DNA from: Ruminococcus flavefaciens ATCC 19208
GTDB taxonomy: Bacteria > Bacillota > Clostridia > Oscillospirales > Ruminococcaceae
Assembly: GCF_000518765.1 (NCBI RefSeq)
Contig: NZ_JAEF01000016.1
Coordinates: forward strand, 116,249 to 180,248
Direction of reading: 5' to 3'
Length of the DNA: 64,000 nt
The translations under genes were made by a program, and so were the position numbers. Below, piece after piece: positions 1 to 8,700 of this stretch (the first letter of the stretch is position 1; each line of letters starts with the position of its first letter). Under the pieces are notes generated by a model that had not been told where the DNA came from, did not search any database, and saw only the letters and a program-made list of their open reading frames with translations.

Positions 1-1
1 C

Positions 2-1318
2 TCTTACGGCAATATACGCATAGCCGCAGGCAACAGGGCTCATTGTGAGGACATGATGAATACCATGCATCGTTCTTTCATACCAAATTCCCCCTATGAG
101 GAGTACTTCCCTGAGAATAAAAACTTTGAGGACTTCTGTTTCCGCAGTGCTTTTATGGGTCAGCTCCTTCATTCATATGTAAGGCTTCCGCAAATGGGAT
201 TATGGCTGAATATGTTCCTGCTTCCTCTTGGATCTGACGAGGAAAATATCGGCTATTGCATATATTCTTATGACGTAACGCCAAATGTTGATCTGGAGCA
301 GAGAGCAAGCCTTTCTGCCGATACATCTTCGGCTGTCATAAAGACCTGTATCAAGCTGCGCGGTACAGGTGATATACATAAGACCTTTAATGAAGTAATC
401 GAAGATATTCGTCAGATATGCGACTCCGATCACTGCTGCATACTTCTTCTGAATAAGGAGGAGCACAACTGTGTGAATTTCTGTGAAGCTATAAAGTACG
501 GCAGTGGAATGAAGCCTTTGGATCATTATCTTGATGAAAAATTCTTTAATATCGCAAGTACATGGGACGATACTTTAGGCGACAGTACCTGTATCATAAT
601 CAAGGATCAGCATGATATGGAGTGGCTCAGATCAATAAATCCTTTGTGGCATGAATTCCTTGCACAGGCAGGTGCAAAGAGTATCGTACTCTTTCCGCTG
701 AAACATAACGGCTGTACTATCGGGTATATCTGGGCTATAAACTTCAATATCGAAAATACGGTAAAAATAAAGGAAACACTGGAGCTGACAACTTTCTTCC
801 TTGCTTCTGAGATAGCCAACTATCAGCTTATGCAGAAACTTGAGATACTCAGCTCTGTGGATATGCTGACAGGAGTTAAGAACCGTAATACCATGAATAA
901 TACGGTAGATGAGATAGTTGAGGGAAAGCGGAAAATGAGCTATCCTTATGCGGTCGCATTTGCCGACCTTAACGGACTCAAACGCGTGAACGATGAAGAA
1001 GGTCACATTGCAGGAGATCAGCTGCTGAAAAATGCTGCGGCTATACTTCGCGGAGTTTTCTACGACAGCGAGGTGTACCGTGCAGGCGGTGACGAGTTCA
1101 TGCTCATAGCTGACGGACTCGATGAAGCAGCAATGGAAGCAAGAGTAAAACAGCTCACCGATCAGGCTGCGAATACGAGAAATGTGCATTTTGCCGTGGG
1201 TACTTGTATAGTCAATGAAGGCGATGATATCCGCAGTGCGATGCATATTGCCGATGAGCGTATGTACGCCGATAAGAATGAATACTACAAAAATCACCCC
1301 GAGCGTAAGTACAGGTAA
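2..1318 (+). CDS. GGDEF diguanylate cyclase with GAF-like sensor region, 5' partial
   Basis: This gene enters from outside the window: the frame is open from base 2 and the residues before the first internal ATG at 53 read as ordinary protein, so the true start lies upstream. The C-terminal domain begins near the DMLTGVKNR motif (about residue 269 counted from base 53), carries the ADLNGLKRVND metal-binding segment and the AGGDEF active-site loop at about 344-349. It should therefore make cyclic di-GMP from two GTP. The preceding ~200 residues look like a GAF-type ligand-binding domain. No RxxD inhibitory site is seen at the usual place five residues before GGDEF (the local sequence is FYDSEVYRA), so classical product inhibition is not expected. 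A hairpin terminator follows. Family confidence is high; the input signal is unknown. Confidence 0.9.
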   Translation, partial: SYGNIRIAAGNRAHCEDMMNTMHRSFIPNSPYEEYFPENKNFEDFCFRSAFMGQLLHSYVRLPQMGLWLNMFLLPLGSDEENIGYCIYSYDVTPNVDLEQRASLSADTSSAVIKTCIKLRGTGDIHKTFNEVIEDIRQICDSDHCCILLLNKEEHNCVNFCEAIKYGSGMKPLDHYLDEKFFNIASTWDDTLGDSTCIIIKDQHDMEWLRSINPLWHEFLAQAGAKSIVLFPLKHNGCTIGYIWAINFNIENTVKIKETLELTTFFLASEIANYQLMQKLEILSSVDMLTGVKNRNTMNNTVDEIVEGKRKMSYPYAVAFADLNGLKRVNDEEGHIAGDQLLKNAAAILRGVFYDSEVYRAGGDEFMLIADGLDEAAMEARVKQLTDQAANTRNVHFAVGTCIVNEGDDIRSAMHIADERMYADKNEYYKNHPERKYR

Positions 1319-1342
1319 GTATGGTACGCATATATAAATTCA

Positions 1343-1380
1343 GCCCCGAGGCAATTAAAGTGCTTCGGGGCATTTTATTG
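1343..1380 (+). terminator. Intrinsic terminator after the GGDEF gene
   Basis: The arms GCCCCGAGGCA and TGCTTCGGGGC pair around a short A/T-rich loop and are followed by ATTTTATT. It sits 25 bases after the GGDEF stop codon. Confidence 0.8.
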
Positions 1381-1412
1381 ACTATCAGTTTAGAGTTTTT
1401 TCGGTATTACAG

Positions 1413-1874
1413 TTAACTGTGAGTGGAGAGATATTCCCTGAGCTTGTCAAAGATCCCGAGTCCTCGCGGATCGTTCTTCGCAGGAAGTTCATCGAGAGGG
1501 AAGAACCTCTGTGTGATAACTTCGTCATCGCTCTCTTTCAGCTCGCCCGAAAAATCACGGCATACATATATTATCACTGCGGCGTAGGTCTGGTCGCCGT
1601 TGGGGTATTCGTAGAAGGAGTCCTTTCCCGACAGATCCATAAAGAATTCAAGCTTGCCGCAGGTAAGACCTGTTTCTTCCAGCACCTCTCTCCGTGCGCA
1701 CTCCTCAAAGCTCTCGCCAAGCTCCATTGAGCCGGCAGGGTAGTCCCAGAAGCCGTTGTCGCTGCGCTTTTGAAGCAGTATCTCATTTTTATCATTTACG
1801 ATTATGACTCCTGCGCCTGCCATGATAAGTGGTATGCTGCCCAGTGTTTTGCGAAGTTCCAATATATATCCCAT
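1413..1874 (-). CDS. NUDIX hydrolase
   Basis: This is a 153-residue NUDIX protein that would hydrolyse a nucleoside diphosphate linked to another moiety; the substrate cannot be told from the sequence. The NUDIX box is complete: G48, five residues, E54, seven residues, then REVLEETGL at 62-70. I start it at 1874 because a GGAGG ribosome site lies just upstream there. The longer open frame to 1952 would add a Cys-rich stretch with no family resemblance. It converges on the GGDEF gene and stands alone. Confidence 0.88.
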   Translation of the reverse strand: MGYILELRKTLGSIPLIMAGAGVIIVNDKNEILLQKRSDNGFWDYPAGSMELGESFEECARREVLEETGLTCGKLEFFMDLSGKDSFYEYPNGDQTYAAVIIYVCRDFSGELKESDDEVITQRFFPLDELPAKNDPRGLGIFDKLREYLSTHS

Positions 1875-2003
1875 AGTTGCTGCCTCCGTCAGACGATTTT
1901 TACCAATTATACCACAGCAGGAAAAACAAGTCAATAATAAGCAAGTCCCCACAGCCGAAGCTATGAGGACTTACTATATTTATTAAGGAGATTGTAACAG
2001 ACT

Positions 2004-2771
2004 TTAGTCAAGAGCTGAAAGGTCATCAAATGTATATTGATTTCCTACAGCTGTCCAGTTCTTTGAGCTGAATTCATTGTGAGCGATGTTGTATTCATCT
2101 TCATTTACAGTATCATCGTTCACTGTGTAAGTAACATTCTCTTTACCCACTGCGCCTGAGTCCTCGAAAGTTCTCTGAACAAATGTGAGTCTGTGGTTTT
2201 CGTATTTATGCATAACGGAATAATTCAGTCCCTGCTTTACATCTTCGATCCCGATAAGACTTTCCTCGGGGCAGATCAATACGCCGCCGTATGCGCCGTA
2301 ACGCAGAGGATTTCTGTTATCGTCAAGAACAGGAACTGCATTCCCGTTCTCGTAATAATAGAACATAACACCTGTAATATGGTACTGAGATTCGGATATG
2401 AGCAGTTCAGGAGTTCCGTCGTTATCAATGTCCTGTATATCCCATGTTGACATCTCACCGAAGTTTTCCGAATCCATAAAATCTTTAAGAGTATTCTTGT
2501 ATGCTGTTTTCCAGTCTGCGGTATTATCCGCATCAATGTTCAAAGCATTATTCATAGGCACAGCAGCTTCAGCGGAGGTATCGGAAACAGCCGCAGTATC
2601 AGTCGTTACGGCAGGATCTGCTGATGTTGTGACATTGCTGCTTATTAACGTAGTTGATGCGGTGGTCATGATACTGTTCATAGCATTGCTGCTGGCAGTT
2701 TTTGCTGCTTCACAGCCGATAAGTCCTAAAGCTACGGTGGTTAATACAGTGATAAATAATGCCTTTCTCAT
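2004..2771 (-). CDS. Lipoprotein with a Thr/Ser/Ala linker and an FG-GAP/EF-hand-like segment
   Basis: The 255-residue product starts with a lipoprotein signal whose lipobox ends LGLIGC (Cys20), so it should be anchored to the outer face of the membrane. A Thr/Ser/Ala-rich linker runs to about residue 75. The folded part contains DIQDIDNDGTPELLIS, a calcium-loop-like motif common in surface proteins of ruminococci and related gut Firmicutes. A GGAG ribosome site precedes the ATG. I do not recognise a specific function. It lies alone between luxS and the NUDIX gene. Confidence 0.75.
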   Translation of the reverse strand: MRKALFITVLTTVALGLIGCEAAKTASSNAMNSIMTTASTTLISSNVTTSADPAVTTDTAAVSDTSAEAAVPMNNALNIDADNTADWKTAYKNTLKDFMDSENFGEMSTWDIQDIDNDGTPELLISESQYHITGVMFYYYENGNAVPVLDDNRNPLRYGAYGGVLICPEESLIGIEDVKQGLNYSVMHKYENHRLTFVQRTFEDSGAVGKENVTYTVNDDTVNEDEYNIAHNEFSSKNWTAVGNQYTFDDLSALD

Positions 2772-2942
2772 TTTGATAGTCTCCTTTATTTATATTTACA
2801 AGAATGTCTTTGACAGCTCCTGTATTTTTGCTTTCATTAATAATATTCGCAAAAAGAGTCCTAAGTGTTACAAAAACAGTGAAATTTCTACTCCTATTTT
2901 TGCACAAAAAATGAGATGCGGTTTTGTGTATTTTTCAGCTGA

Positions 2943-2979
2943 TACAAAAAAGGCATACCCTCAACAAGAAGAGTATGCC
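2943..2979 (-). terminator. Intrinsic terminator after luxS
   Basis: Read on the minus strand, GGCATACTCT pairs with AGGGTATGCC (one T/G pair) and is followed at once by TTTTTTG. It closes the aminotransferase-luxS transcript. Confidence 0.85.
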
Positions 2980-3017
2980 ATATATACGTAGATCCGCAGC
3001 AGAAAAAACAGTATTTT

Positions 3018-3473
3018 TTAATAATTCAGTTGTCCTTCGGTATATCCGTCAAGCACTGTAAGCATATCCTTTGCAACAGCCTTTGCACCGTCAAGATCGT
3101 GGAGCAGATAGTTTCCGCATTCCTTGCGCTCAGAGCCCGGTATCTTACCGCTGAAATCAGCCACAAAGCGGAAGCTGTCCTGTACAAGGCGTATTGCCTG
3201 TTCATGTGATACATTATCACGGAGTATCAGATAAAAGCCTGTCAGGCAGCCCATTGGTCCGACATAGATAACGCTGTCGGAGTATTCGCTGTTTCGTGCA
3301 TAGGTTGCAAATAAATGCTCGAAGGTATGCAGTGCGCCGTTAGTGAGATAGTCGCCGCCGTTGGGCTTTTTCATGCGTATATCATAGGTAACTGCGTCAC
3401 CGTCGATTCGTGAGATATACATTCCCTTTTCCAGCTTGTCGTGGTCAACCGTAAAGCTTGCGATAGTTTTCAT
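3018..3473 (-). CDS. luxS: S-ribosylhomocysteine lyase
   Basis: LuxS splits S-ribosylhomocysteine into homocysteine and DPD, the precursor of autoinducer-2, and so completes the activated methyl cycle. The 151-residue length is typical of the family. The metal ligands His49 and His53 are in HTFEH, a third ligand Cys is near 118, and the catalytic Cys76 lies in GPMGCLTGFY. It begins 4 bases after the aminotransferase stop codon and is probably translated from the same mRNA. The homocysteine it releases can feed the transsulfuration enzymes encoded a few kilobases away. A strong terminator follows. Confidence 0.96.
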   Translation of the reverse strand: MKTIASFTVDHDKLEKGMYISRIDGDAVTYDIRMKKPNGGDYLTNGALHTFEHLFATYARNSEYSDSVIYVGPMGCLTGFYLILRDNVSHEQAIRLVQDSFRFVADFSGKIPGSERKECGNYLLHDLDGAKAVAKDMLTVLDGYTEGQLNY

Positions 3474-3477
3474 AGAT

Positions 3478-4644
3478 TCACTCCCTCGGCATTTTCTTTC
3501 TTATGTCGTTAAGACGTTCAAGTGCCGCATTGAGAGTTACGTTCTTCTTTGCGTAGTGGAAACGAATGTAACGATTCTCGGGCTCCTTGAAGAAGCTGGA
3601 ACCCGGAACAGCTCCAACTCCCACATATTCAGCCAGCTTTTCGCAGAACACAAGGTCGCTCTTGTAGCCGAACTCTGAGATGTCAAGAAGTATGTAATAC
3701 GCTCCCTGAGGAACTGTATGCTGTATTCCGATATCATCGAGACCTTTAAGGAAGAGGTCTCGCTTCTCGGTGTACTTGACCTGTAACCACTTGTAGTAAT
3801 CGTCACCAAAGCGAAGTCCCGTAACTGCGGCTTCCTGCAAAGGCGCAGCAGCTCCTACTGTTAGAAAATCGTGGACTTTCTTGACTGTGTCTATGATATT
3901 AGGCGGAGCTATGACATAGCCCAGTCTCCAGCCGGTGATAGAATAGGTCTTGGACAGGGACGAGCAGGAAATAGTTCTCTCCCACATATTGGGGAGTGAA
4001 GCAAAGTAAACGTGCTTATGCGGTGCATAGACGATATGCTCGTAAACCTCGTCTGTGATAACGAATGTATCATACTTCTTTGCGAGATCAGCGATTATCT
4101 GCAATTCTTCAAGTGTGAACACCTTGCCGCACGGGTTGGACGGATTACAGAGTATCAGTGCCTTGGGGTGCTGCTTGAAAGCTGCTTCGAGAACATCTGC
4201 GTCAAAGCTGAACTCGGGTGGGATAAGCGGAACGTATATCGGCTCTGCGCCTGAGAGTATGGTATCTGCACCGTAGTTTTCATAAAAAGGTGAGAACACG
4301 ATGACCTTGTCGCCCGGATTGGTAACGGACATCATTGCAGCCATCATAGCCTCTGTACTTCCGCAGGTAACAACTATTTCGCCGTTGGGGTCGATGTTTC
4401 TTCCCATGAGGCGGGACTGCTTTTCTGCAAGTGCTTCGCGGAAGTTCTGAGCTCCCCATGTTATTGAATACTGGTGGAAGTCCTCTTTTGTTACCTCTGC
4501 AAGTCTGTCGAGTATCTCCTTCGGCGGTTCAAAATCAGGAAATCCCTGTGATAGATTGATAGCGCCGTATTTATTTGAAATTCTCGTCATACGTCTTATG
4601 ACGGAATCGGTAAATGTAGCTGTTCTGTTTGAAAGCTGTGGCAT
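3478..4644 (-). CDS. PLP-dependent class I/II aminotransferase (methionine or aromatic type)
   Basis: The 388-residue protein belongs to fold-type I aminotransferases. It has NLSQGFPDFEPP near the N-terminus, the CNPSNPCGKVF substrate loop, ITDEVYEHI, and the PLP-lysine motif SSLSKTYSITGWRLGY at about residues 228-243. The subfamily includes methionine, kynurenine and aromatic aminotransferases, so the donor is uncertain. Its place next to luxS favours methionine or 2-oxo-4-methylthiobutyrate, while the downstream arylacetate-CoA ligase and 2-oxoacid:ferredoxin oxidoreductase genes favour an aromatic or branched amino acid. A CCTCCGG (minus GGAGG) ribosome site precedes the ATG. It is co-transcribed with luxS. 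Confidence 0.88.
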   Translation of the reverse strand: MPQLSNRTATFTDSVIRRMTRISNKYGAINLSQGFPDFEPPKEILDRLAEVTKEDFHQYSITWGAQNFREALAEKQSRLMGRNIDPNGEIVVTCGSTEAMMAAMMSVTNPGDKVIVFSPFYENYGADTILSGAEPIYVPLIPPEFSFDADVLEAAFKQHPKALILCNPSNPCGKVFTLEELQIIADLAKKYDTFVITDEVYEHIVYAPHKHVYFASLPNMWERTISCSSLSKTYSITGWRLGYVIAPPNIIDTVKKVHDFLTVGAAAPLQEAAVTGLRFGDDYYKWLQVKYTEKRDLFLKGLDDIGIQHTVPQGAYYILLDISEFGYKSDLVFCEKLAEYVGVGAVPGSSFFKEPENRYIRFHYAKKNVTLNAALERLNDIRKKMPRE

Positions 4645-4671
4645 ATAAAAACCTCCGGTTTTAAAAAATTA

Positions 4672-4799
4672 AGAATTCGGAATGCGGAATGCGGAATTAA
4701 TGGAGTCCGCCTTACGGCGTAAGGATCTGAATTTTTGATCCGTTGGCAAAGCCAACTCCACAATTCCGAACTCCTAATTCCGAATTCCGAATTACTATT
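4672..4799. repeat. Imperfect inverted repeat built of AATTCCGAATTCCG units
   Basis: The left end repeats GAATTCGGAATGCGGAAT and the right end is its approximate complement (CAATTCCGAACTCC, then AATTCCGAATTCCGAATTA). Two smaller palindromes lie between, TCCGCCTTACGGCGTAAGGA and GTTGGCAAAGCCAAC. A related end sequence occurs at about 12594-12626. It carries no coding frame and looks like a small dispersed element. Confidence 0.6.
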
Positions 4800-4808
4800 A
4801 TATCATCA

Positions 4809-6149
4809 TTAAATGTTGTAGTCAATATTTCTCTCGTCGATGACACGTCTTGACTTGTGCTCGGAACGTGTATTCAGTCCGCCGTCAGGGTGAACTACAA
4901 CTCTTGCAGGCTTAACACCTGTACGAGCCTTGAGTGCTGCGCTTACCTGCTCTGCAACCTCATCGTCGGTCTTGTTATTGTCAGCCTTCTTCTCTATTTC
5001 AACTGCGTACTTGCTTGTGAAGTCCTTCTCAAAGATACGGATAAGGTACTCACCTGTGATGCCGCTCTGCTCACGGATAACAGCTTCGATATCGCTTGGG
5101 AATACGTTAACAGCGGAAACAATGAACATATCGTCCTTTCTGCCGAGAATACTGATTCTGCCGTGTGTACGTCCGCATTTGCAGGGGGTAGTGTCGATAC
5201 GTCCGATATCACCTGTCTTGAATCTGATAAGCGGACGAGCGTGTTTACGGAGAGTTGTGAATACAAGCTCACCTGTCTGACCGGGTTCGAGAACCTCGCC
5301 TGTATGGATATCAACAGTCTCAACGAGAATGTGATTCTCAGCAATGTGAAGTCCGTCGTGGTATTCGCACTGTGCAGCGCAAGCGCCGAATATATCGGAC
5401 AGACCGTAGAAGTCGTATACCTCAGCTCCCCAGAGCTCTTCGATAGCCTTTCTTGTAGCGTCGATAGAGCCGCCAAGCTCGCCTGCAACGATGATCTTCT
5501 TGATGTTGAAGTCCTTCTTCGGGTCGTAGCCAGCCTTTACAGCCTTTTCACCCAGCTGCCAAGCATAAGATGGTGAAGTCCAGATAATTGTTGGCTTGTA
5601 GGTCTTTAAGATGAAGAGAAGTCTCTCGCTTGGGAGAGTACCGCCCCAGATACATAATGCACCAAGGTTCTGTGCACCGATTACGTCAGGTCCGCCAACG
5701 TAGAGTGAGAAGTTGAGAGCGTGTACGTAACGGTCATTCGGTCTCATTCCTATCTGCCAGAACCAGCGGCTCTCAGTATCCTGAAACTCGTCAAAGTCCT
5801 TCTTTGTGAACGGGCTCATGGTAGGTACGCCTGTTGAACCTGATGATGTTGAGATGAACACTACGTCATCTTCGGGAACTGCTGCAAGCTCACCTAAGAA
5901 TGAACCTACGCCCTGAGTGTCACGCTGTGTCTTTTTGTTGATGAAGGGGAACTTCTCGATGTCCTTGAGAGTCTTGATGTCCTCAGGTTTAACGCCTGCC
6001 TCATCGAATGAACGCTTGTAGTATGGAGCATGGTCGTAAGCGAACTTCACAATCTCCTTTAAGTCCTCAAGCTGTCTCTTTTCCAGTTCCTCACGGGGAA
6101 GAGTTTCAAGCTCCTCGTCCCAGAATTTGTTATTAATATCTCTGCTCAT
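4809..6149 (-). CDS. Phenylacetate-CoA ligase family protein (PaaK-like)
   Basis: This 446-residue adenylate-forming enzyme matches PaaK in length and layout. It has the N-terminal FWDEELETLPREELE segment, the AMP/phosphate loop STSSGSTGVPT near residue 101, the FYGLSDIFG region, and the C-terminal hinge GRKDDMFIVSAVNVFPSDIE. It should activate an aryl or similar acid to its CoA thioester with ATP, in the cytosol. Relatives accept phenylacetate or indoleacetate, and some sit beside indolepyruvate oxidoreductases, as here beside a four-subunit 2-oxoacid:ferredoxin oxidoreductase. It has its own promoter with the 33-bp signature shared with the oxidoreductase operon. A GGAGG site lies before the ATG. 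The exact acid is unknown. Confidence 0.88.
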   Translation of the reverse strand: MSRDINNKFWDEELETLPREELEKRQLEDLKEIVKFAYDHAPYYKRSFDEAGVKPEDIKTLKDIEKFPFINKKTQRDTQGVGSFLGELAAVPEDDVVFISTSSGSTGVPTMSPFTKKDFDEFQDTESRWFWQIGMRPNDRYVHALNFSLYVGGPDVIGAQNLGALCIWGGTLPSERLLFILKTYKPTIIWTSPSYAWQLGEKAVKAGYDPKKDFNIKKIIVAGELGGSIDATRKAIEELWGAEVYDFYGLSDIFGACAAQCEYHDGLHIAENHILVETVDIHTGEVLEPGQTGELVFTTLRKHARPLIRFKTGDIGRIDTTPCKCGRTHGRISILGRKDDMFIVSAVNVFPSDIEAVIREQSGITGEYLIRIFEKDFTSKYAVEIEKKADNNKTDDEVAEQVSAALKARTGVKPARVVVHPDGGLNTRSEHKSRRVIDERNIDYNI

Positions 6150-6199
6150 TTTATTTATCCTCCAATATCATATATTTCATATCTGTTTGGTATGATTAC

Positions 6200-6256
6200 A
6201 TTATACAGCACATTTCTGTATTTGTCCAATACCAATGGACTATGATGAGTTATAAG
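6200..6256 (-). promoter_or_regulatory. paaK promoter with shared LysR-type signature
   Basis: On the minus strand the -35 box TGGACA and the -10 box TATAAT are separated by 17 bases. The -35 box is embedded in GTATTGGACA, preceded after seven bases by CATAG and after six more by TTATA. The same arrangement occurs upstream of the oxidoreductase operon (9267-9299) and the ABC operon (17271-17303). Confidence 0.8.
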
Positions 6257-6291
6257 CTTTTTTTATAACTCGAATTGTATCATTTAGGGAC

Positions 6292-6350
6292 GTAGGGGAC
6301 GCCGTCCCCTACAAAAGTTAATTATATGGGACGATGCTTACATCGCCCCG
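6292..6350. repeat. Two GTAGGG-type palindromes
   Basis: GTAGGGGAC-GCC-GTCCCCTAC is a perfect palindrome, followed by GGGACGATG-CTTA-CATCGCCCC. Both belong to the dispersed palindrome family of this window. They fill the gap between the oxidoreductase beta subunit and paaK and may act as a processing or termination structure. Confidence 0.65.
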
Positions 6351-6354
6351 TAAA

Positions 6355-7248
6355 TTACAACTCGAAATTCTTTTTTATGAACTCCCACTTCTTGTCGCGG
6401 GAAGCTGTAATTATCTGTATATCCTCATCTGTGAGATGCCTGAAGCGTCCCTGCTTTTTAAGGTAAGCGCTCACGTCGGTGAATTCCTTTGGCTTATGGT
6501 TAAGCTTGAACGTACCGTTTTCGTACTCTGCAAGATACCACAGTCCGCAGTCAACGACTTCCTTTGCGATGTCAACTGTGGCATCGGGAGCAACTCCCCA
6601 GCCTGTGGGACATGGAGCGATAACGTGGATATACTTTGTCCCCTGTATCTGTGAAGCCTTCTGTACCTTTGCAATAAAGTCAGGGAGATAACCTACGCTT
6701 GCAGTTGCAGCGTACGGGATATCGTGTGCGGCGGCTATCTCGAACATATTCTTCTTGGGACGGATATTTCCGTGGATATTCGAGCCTGCGGGAGTAGTTG
6801 TGGTCTTTGCGCCGAAGGGAGTAAGTCCGCTTTTCTGTATGCCCGTGTTCATGTATGCTTCGTTATCGTAGCAGATGTAGATGATATTGTCATTGCGGTC
6901 GATAGCTCCCGAAAGAGCCTGTATACCGATGTCAGCAGTACCGCCGTCACCTGCAAAGCCTACTGCTGTGAAGTCCTTGTAGCCTCTTGCGCGGAGACCT
7001 GCCTCAACTCCTGTGAGCATTGAAGCTGTACCTGCAAAGGTTGAGATTATGGAATTGTTTGAGAAGCACAGCTGCGGAAAGTTAAAGCCTACCGCTGACA
7101 TACAGCCTGCGGGAAGTACAGATACCGCATTGGGGCCGAGGACTTTAAGTGCAGCTCTTACTGCAAGACTTCCGCCGCAGCCTGCACAGGCTTTATGTCC
7201 GTAGAAAAATTCTTCACGGGATATGCTGTCTGCAACCTTATTTGCCAT
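6355..7248 (-). CDS. 2-oxoacid:ferredoxin oxidoreductase, beta subunit
   Basis: The 297-residue subunit carries the thiamine diphosphate site. It begins with the HKACAGCGGSLAVR cluster-ligand segment, followed by GCMSA, the TPP motif GDGGTADIGIQALSGA, and CYDNEAYMNTGIQKSG. Together with alpha, gamma and delta it would couple oxidative decarboxylation of a 2-oxoacid plus CoA to ferredoxin reduction, or run the reverse reductive carboxylation. It overlaps the alpha gene by 11 bases. The sequence does not settle between pyruvate, branched-chain or aryl substrates. Confidence 0.9.
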   Translation of the reverse strand: MANKVADSISREEFFYGHKACAGCGGSLAVRAALKVLGPNAVSVLPAGCMSAVGFNFPQLCFSNNSIISTFAGTASMLTGVEAGLRARGYKDFTAVGFAGDGGTADIGIQALSGAIDRNDNIIYICYDNEAYMNTGIQKSGLTPFGAKTTTTPAGSNIHGNIRPKKNMFEIAAAHDIPYAATASVGYLPDFIAKVQKASQIQGTKYIHVIAPCPTGWGVAPDATVDIAKEVVDCGLWYLAEYENGTFKLNHKPKEFTDVSAYLKKQGRFRHLTDEDIQIITASRDKKWEFIKKNFEL

Positions 7249-8410
7249 TGTCCTCGCCTCCTATGCCTATAAAATTAACACTGTCAGTGCCATTTGCAAT
7301 GCTTGTATAGATATTTTCAATGTCAGAGGCAGAAATGTTTCTTCCGCCCAGACCACCGATGAAGTTATAGCCCTTAATGTCAATGCCTGCCTTTTTAAGT
7401 GCGGAGTTGACATTGGTGAAAACCGTACCCTCATTGCCGAAGCTGATGTCCTTTTCGAGAACTGCATAAGCCTTGACATTTCTCAGAACATCGGCAATTT
7501 CCTTGTTCGGGAAAGGTCTCATGTAACGTATGCGCACAACGCCTGCCTTTACACCCTGCTCGCGGAGCTTATCCGCAGTTTCGCGGCACAGTCCGGCGAT
7601 ACTTCCGAGGGTGACAATGATGTATTCAGCATCATCTGTGCGGTAATTCTCGGTAAGTCCGCTGTATTTTCTTCCGAATATGTCAGCGAATTCCTTTTCG
7701 GTCTCATTGATGACCTCAGCCGCCGAAAGAAGTCCCTTATGCTCCTTATACTTGAATATGTAGTTTGTATCAGGACCTGCTGAGAACGCCATATTCTTGG
7801 GGTTCTCGAAGTCTATGCGGTTGTCTGTCTCATATGGAGGCAGGAATTTGTCTGCCTGTTCATGTGTGGGAATGTCCACAGTCTCGTATGTATGTGTAAG
7901 TACGAAGCCGTCAAGATTTGCCATATATGGTGTCTGCACACGCTTATCCTCGGCTATCTTATAGCTCATCAGCGCGAGGTCGAGAGCCTCCTGTGCATTC
8001 TCGGCGTAGGACTGTATCCAGCCGCTGTCAAGCTGTGAAAGGCTGTCACGCTGGTCGCCGTAAATATTCCACGGGAGAGCTGTGGAACGGTCTGCGTTCA
8101 TCATAACAATAGGGAAGCGTCCGCCTGACGCATAGTAAAGACATTCAGCCATGTAGAGAAGTCCCTGTGATGAAGTCGCTGTAAATGCTCTTGCACCTGC
8201 GGCACTTGCTCCGATAGCACATGAAAGAGCTGAATGCTCAGACTCAACGTGTACGTATTCAGCGTTGAGACTGCCGTCCTCCACCATTTCCGAAAGGCGT
8301 TCAACAACTATGGTCTGGGGAGTGATCGGGTAAGCCGAAATGACCTGCGGACGTGCAAGGCGTATGCCTTCGGCAAATGCCTCGTTGCCTGATAAAAACT
8401 TTCTGCTCAT
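7238..8410 (-). CDS. 2-oxoacid:ferredoxin oxidoreductase, alpha subunit
   Basis: The 390-residue subunit has the family start SGNEAFAEGIRLARPQVISAYPITPQT, split here as SGNEAFAEG and SAYPITPQT, and the substrate/CoA-facing HVESEHSALS and TATSSQGL segments. NIYGDQRDSLSQLDSGW follows in the region that is diagnostic for PorA/VorA proteins. It overlaps the ferredoxin-like delta gene by 4 bases and the beta gene by 11 bases, showing a tightly coupled operon. Function is as for the beta subunit. Confidence 0.9.
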   Translation of the reverse strand: MSRKFLSGNEAFAEGIRLARPQVISAYPITPQTIVVERLSEMVEDGSLNAEYVHVESEHSALSCAIGASAAGARAFTATSSQGLLYMAECLYYASGGRFPIVMMNADRSTALPWNIYGDQRDSLSQLDSGWIQSYAENAQEALDLALMSYKIAEDKRVQTPYMANLDGFVLTHTYETVDIPTHEQADKFLPPYETDNRIDFENPKNMAFSAGPDTNYIFKYKEHKGLLSAAEVINETEKEFADIFGRKYSGLTENYRTDDAEYIIVTLGSIAGLCRETADKLREQGVKAGVVRIRYMRPFPNKEIADVLRNVKAYAVLEKDISFGNEGTVFTNVNSALKKAGIDIKGYNFIGGLGGRNISASDIENIYTSIANGTDSVNFIGIGGEDNGK

Positions 8411-8700
8411 TTGCGCTCCGCCTCCATTTCAATTGCCTTTATTTTACAGATCTTAGCACATATTCCGCAGCCCTTGCAGAAGTCGTAGTCAATGGCTGCC
8501 TTGCCGTCTTTTATTGATATAACGCCGTCGGGACAGTAGAGATAACACTGTTCACAGCCCACACATTTTACACCGTTTATAACGGGTCTGATACTTCTCC
8601 AGCCGCTGTTTACAGTGGTGAGATAGCCTGCCTCAAAGGACGTATTCTCGGGAACTTCGCTGAACGAGAAGTCCTTTTTTTCTCTTACGTAAGGTCTCAT
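8407..8700 (-). CDS. 2-oxoacid:ferredoxin oxidoreductase, delta (2[4Fe-4S]) subunit
   Basis: This 97-residue ferredoxin-type subunit has two complete cluster motifs, CVGCEQCYLYCP and CKGCGICAKICK, spaced as in 2[4Fe-4S] ferredoxins. It passes electrons from the catalytic subunits to free ferredoxin. The N-terminal ~45 residues match the extension typical of PorD. Its ATG overlaps the end of the gamma gene and its stop overlaps the alpha start. Confidence 0.93.
   Translation of the reverse strand: MRPYVREKKDFSFSEVPENTSFEAGYLTTVNSGWRSIRPVINGVKCVGCEQCYLYCPDGVISIKDGKAAIDYDFCKGCGICAKICKIKAIEMEAERK

Noticed and set aside
632..1297. Long minus-strand ORF (221 codons) opposite the GGDEF gene
   Set aside because: It is fully antisense to a gene with intact GGDEF motifs, has no ribosome site and an amino acid composition typical of a shadow frame.
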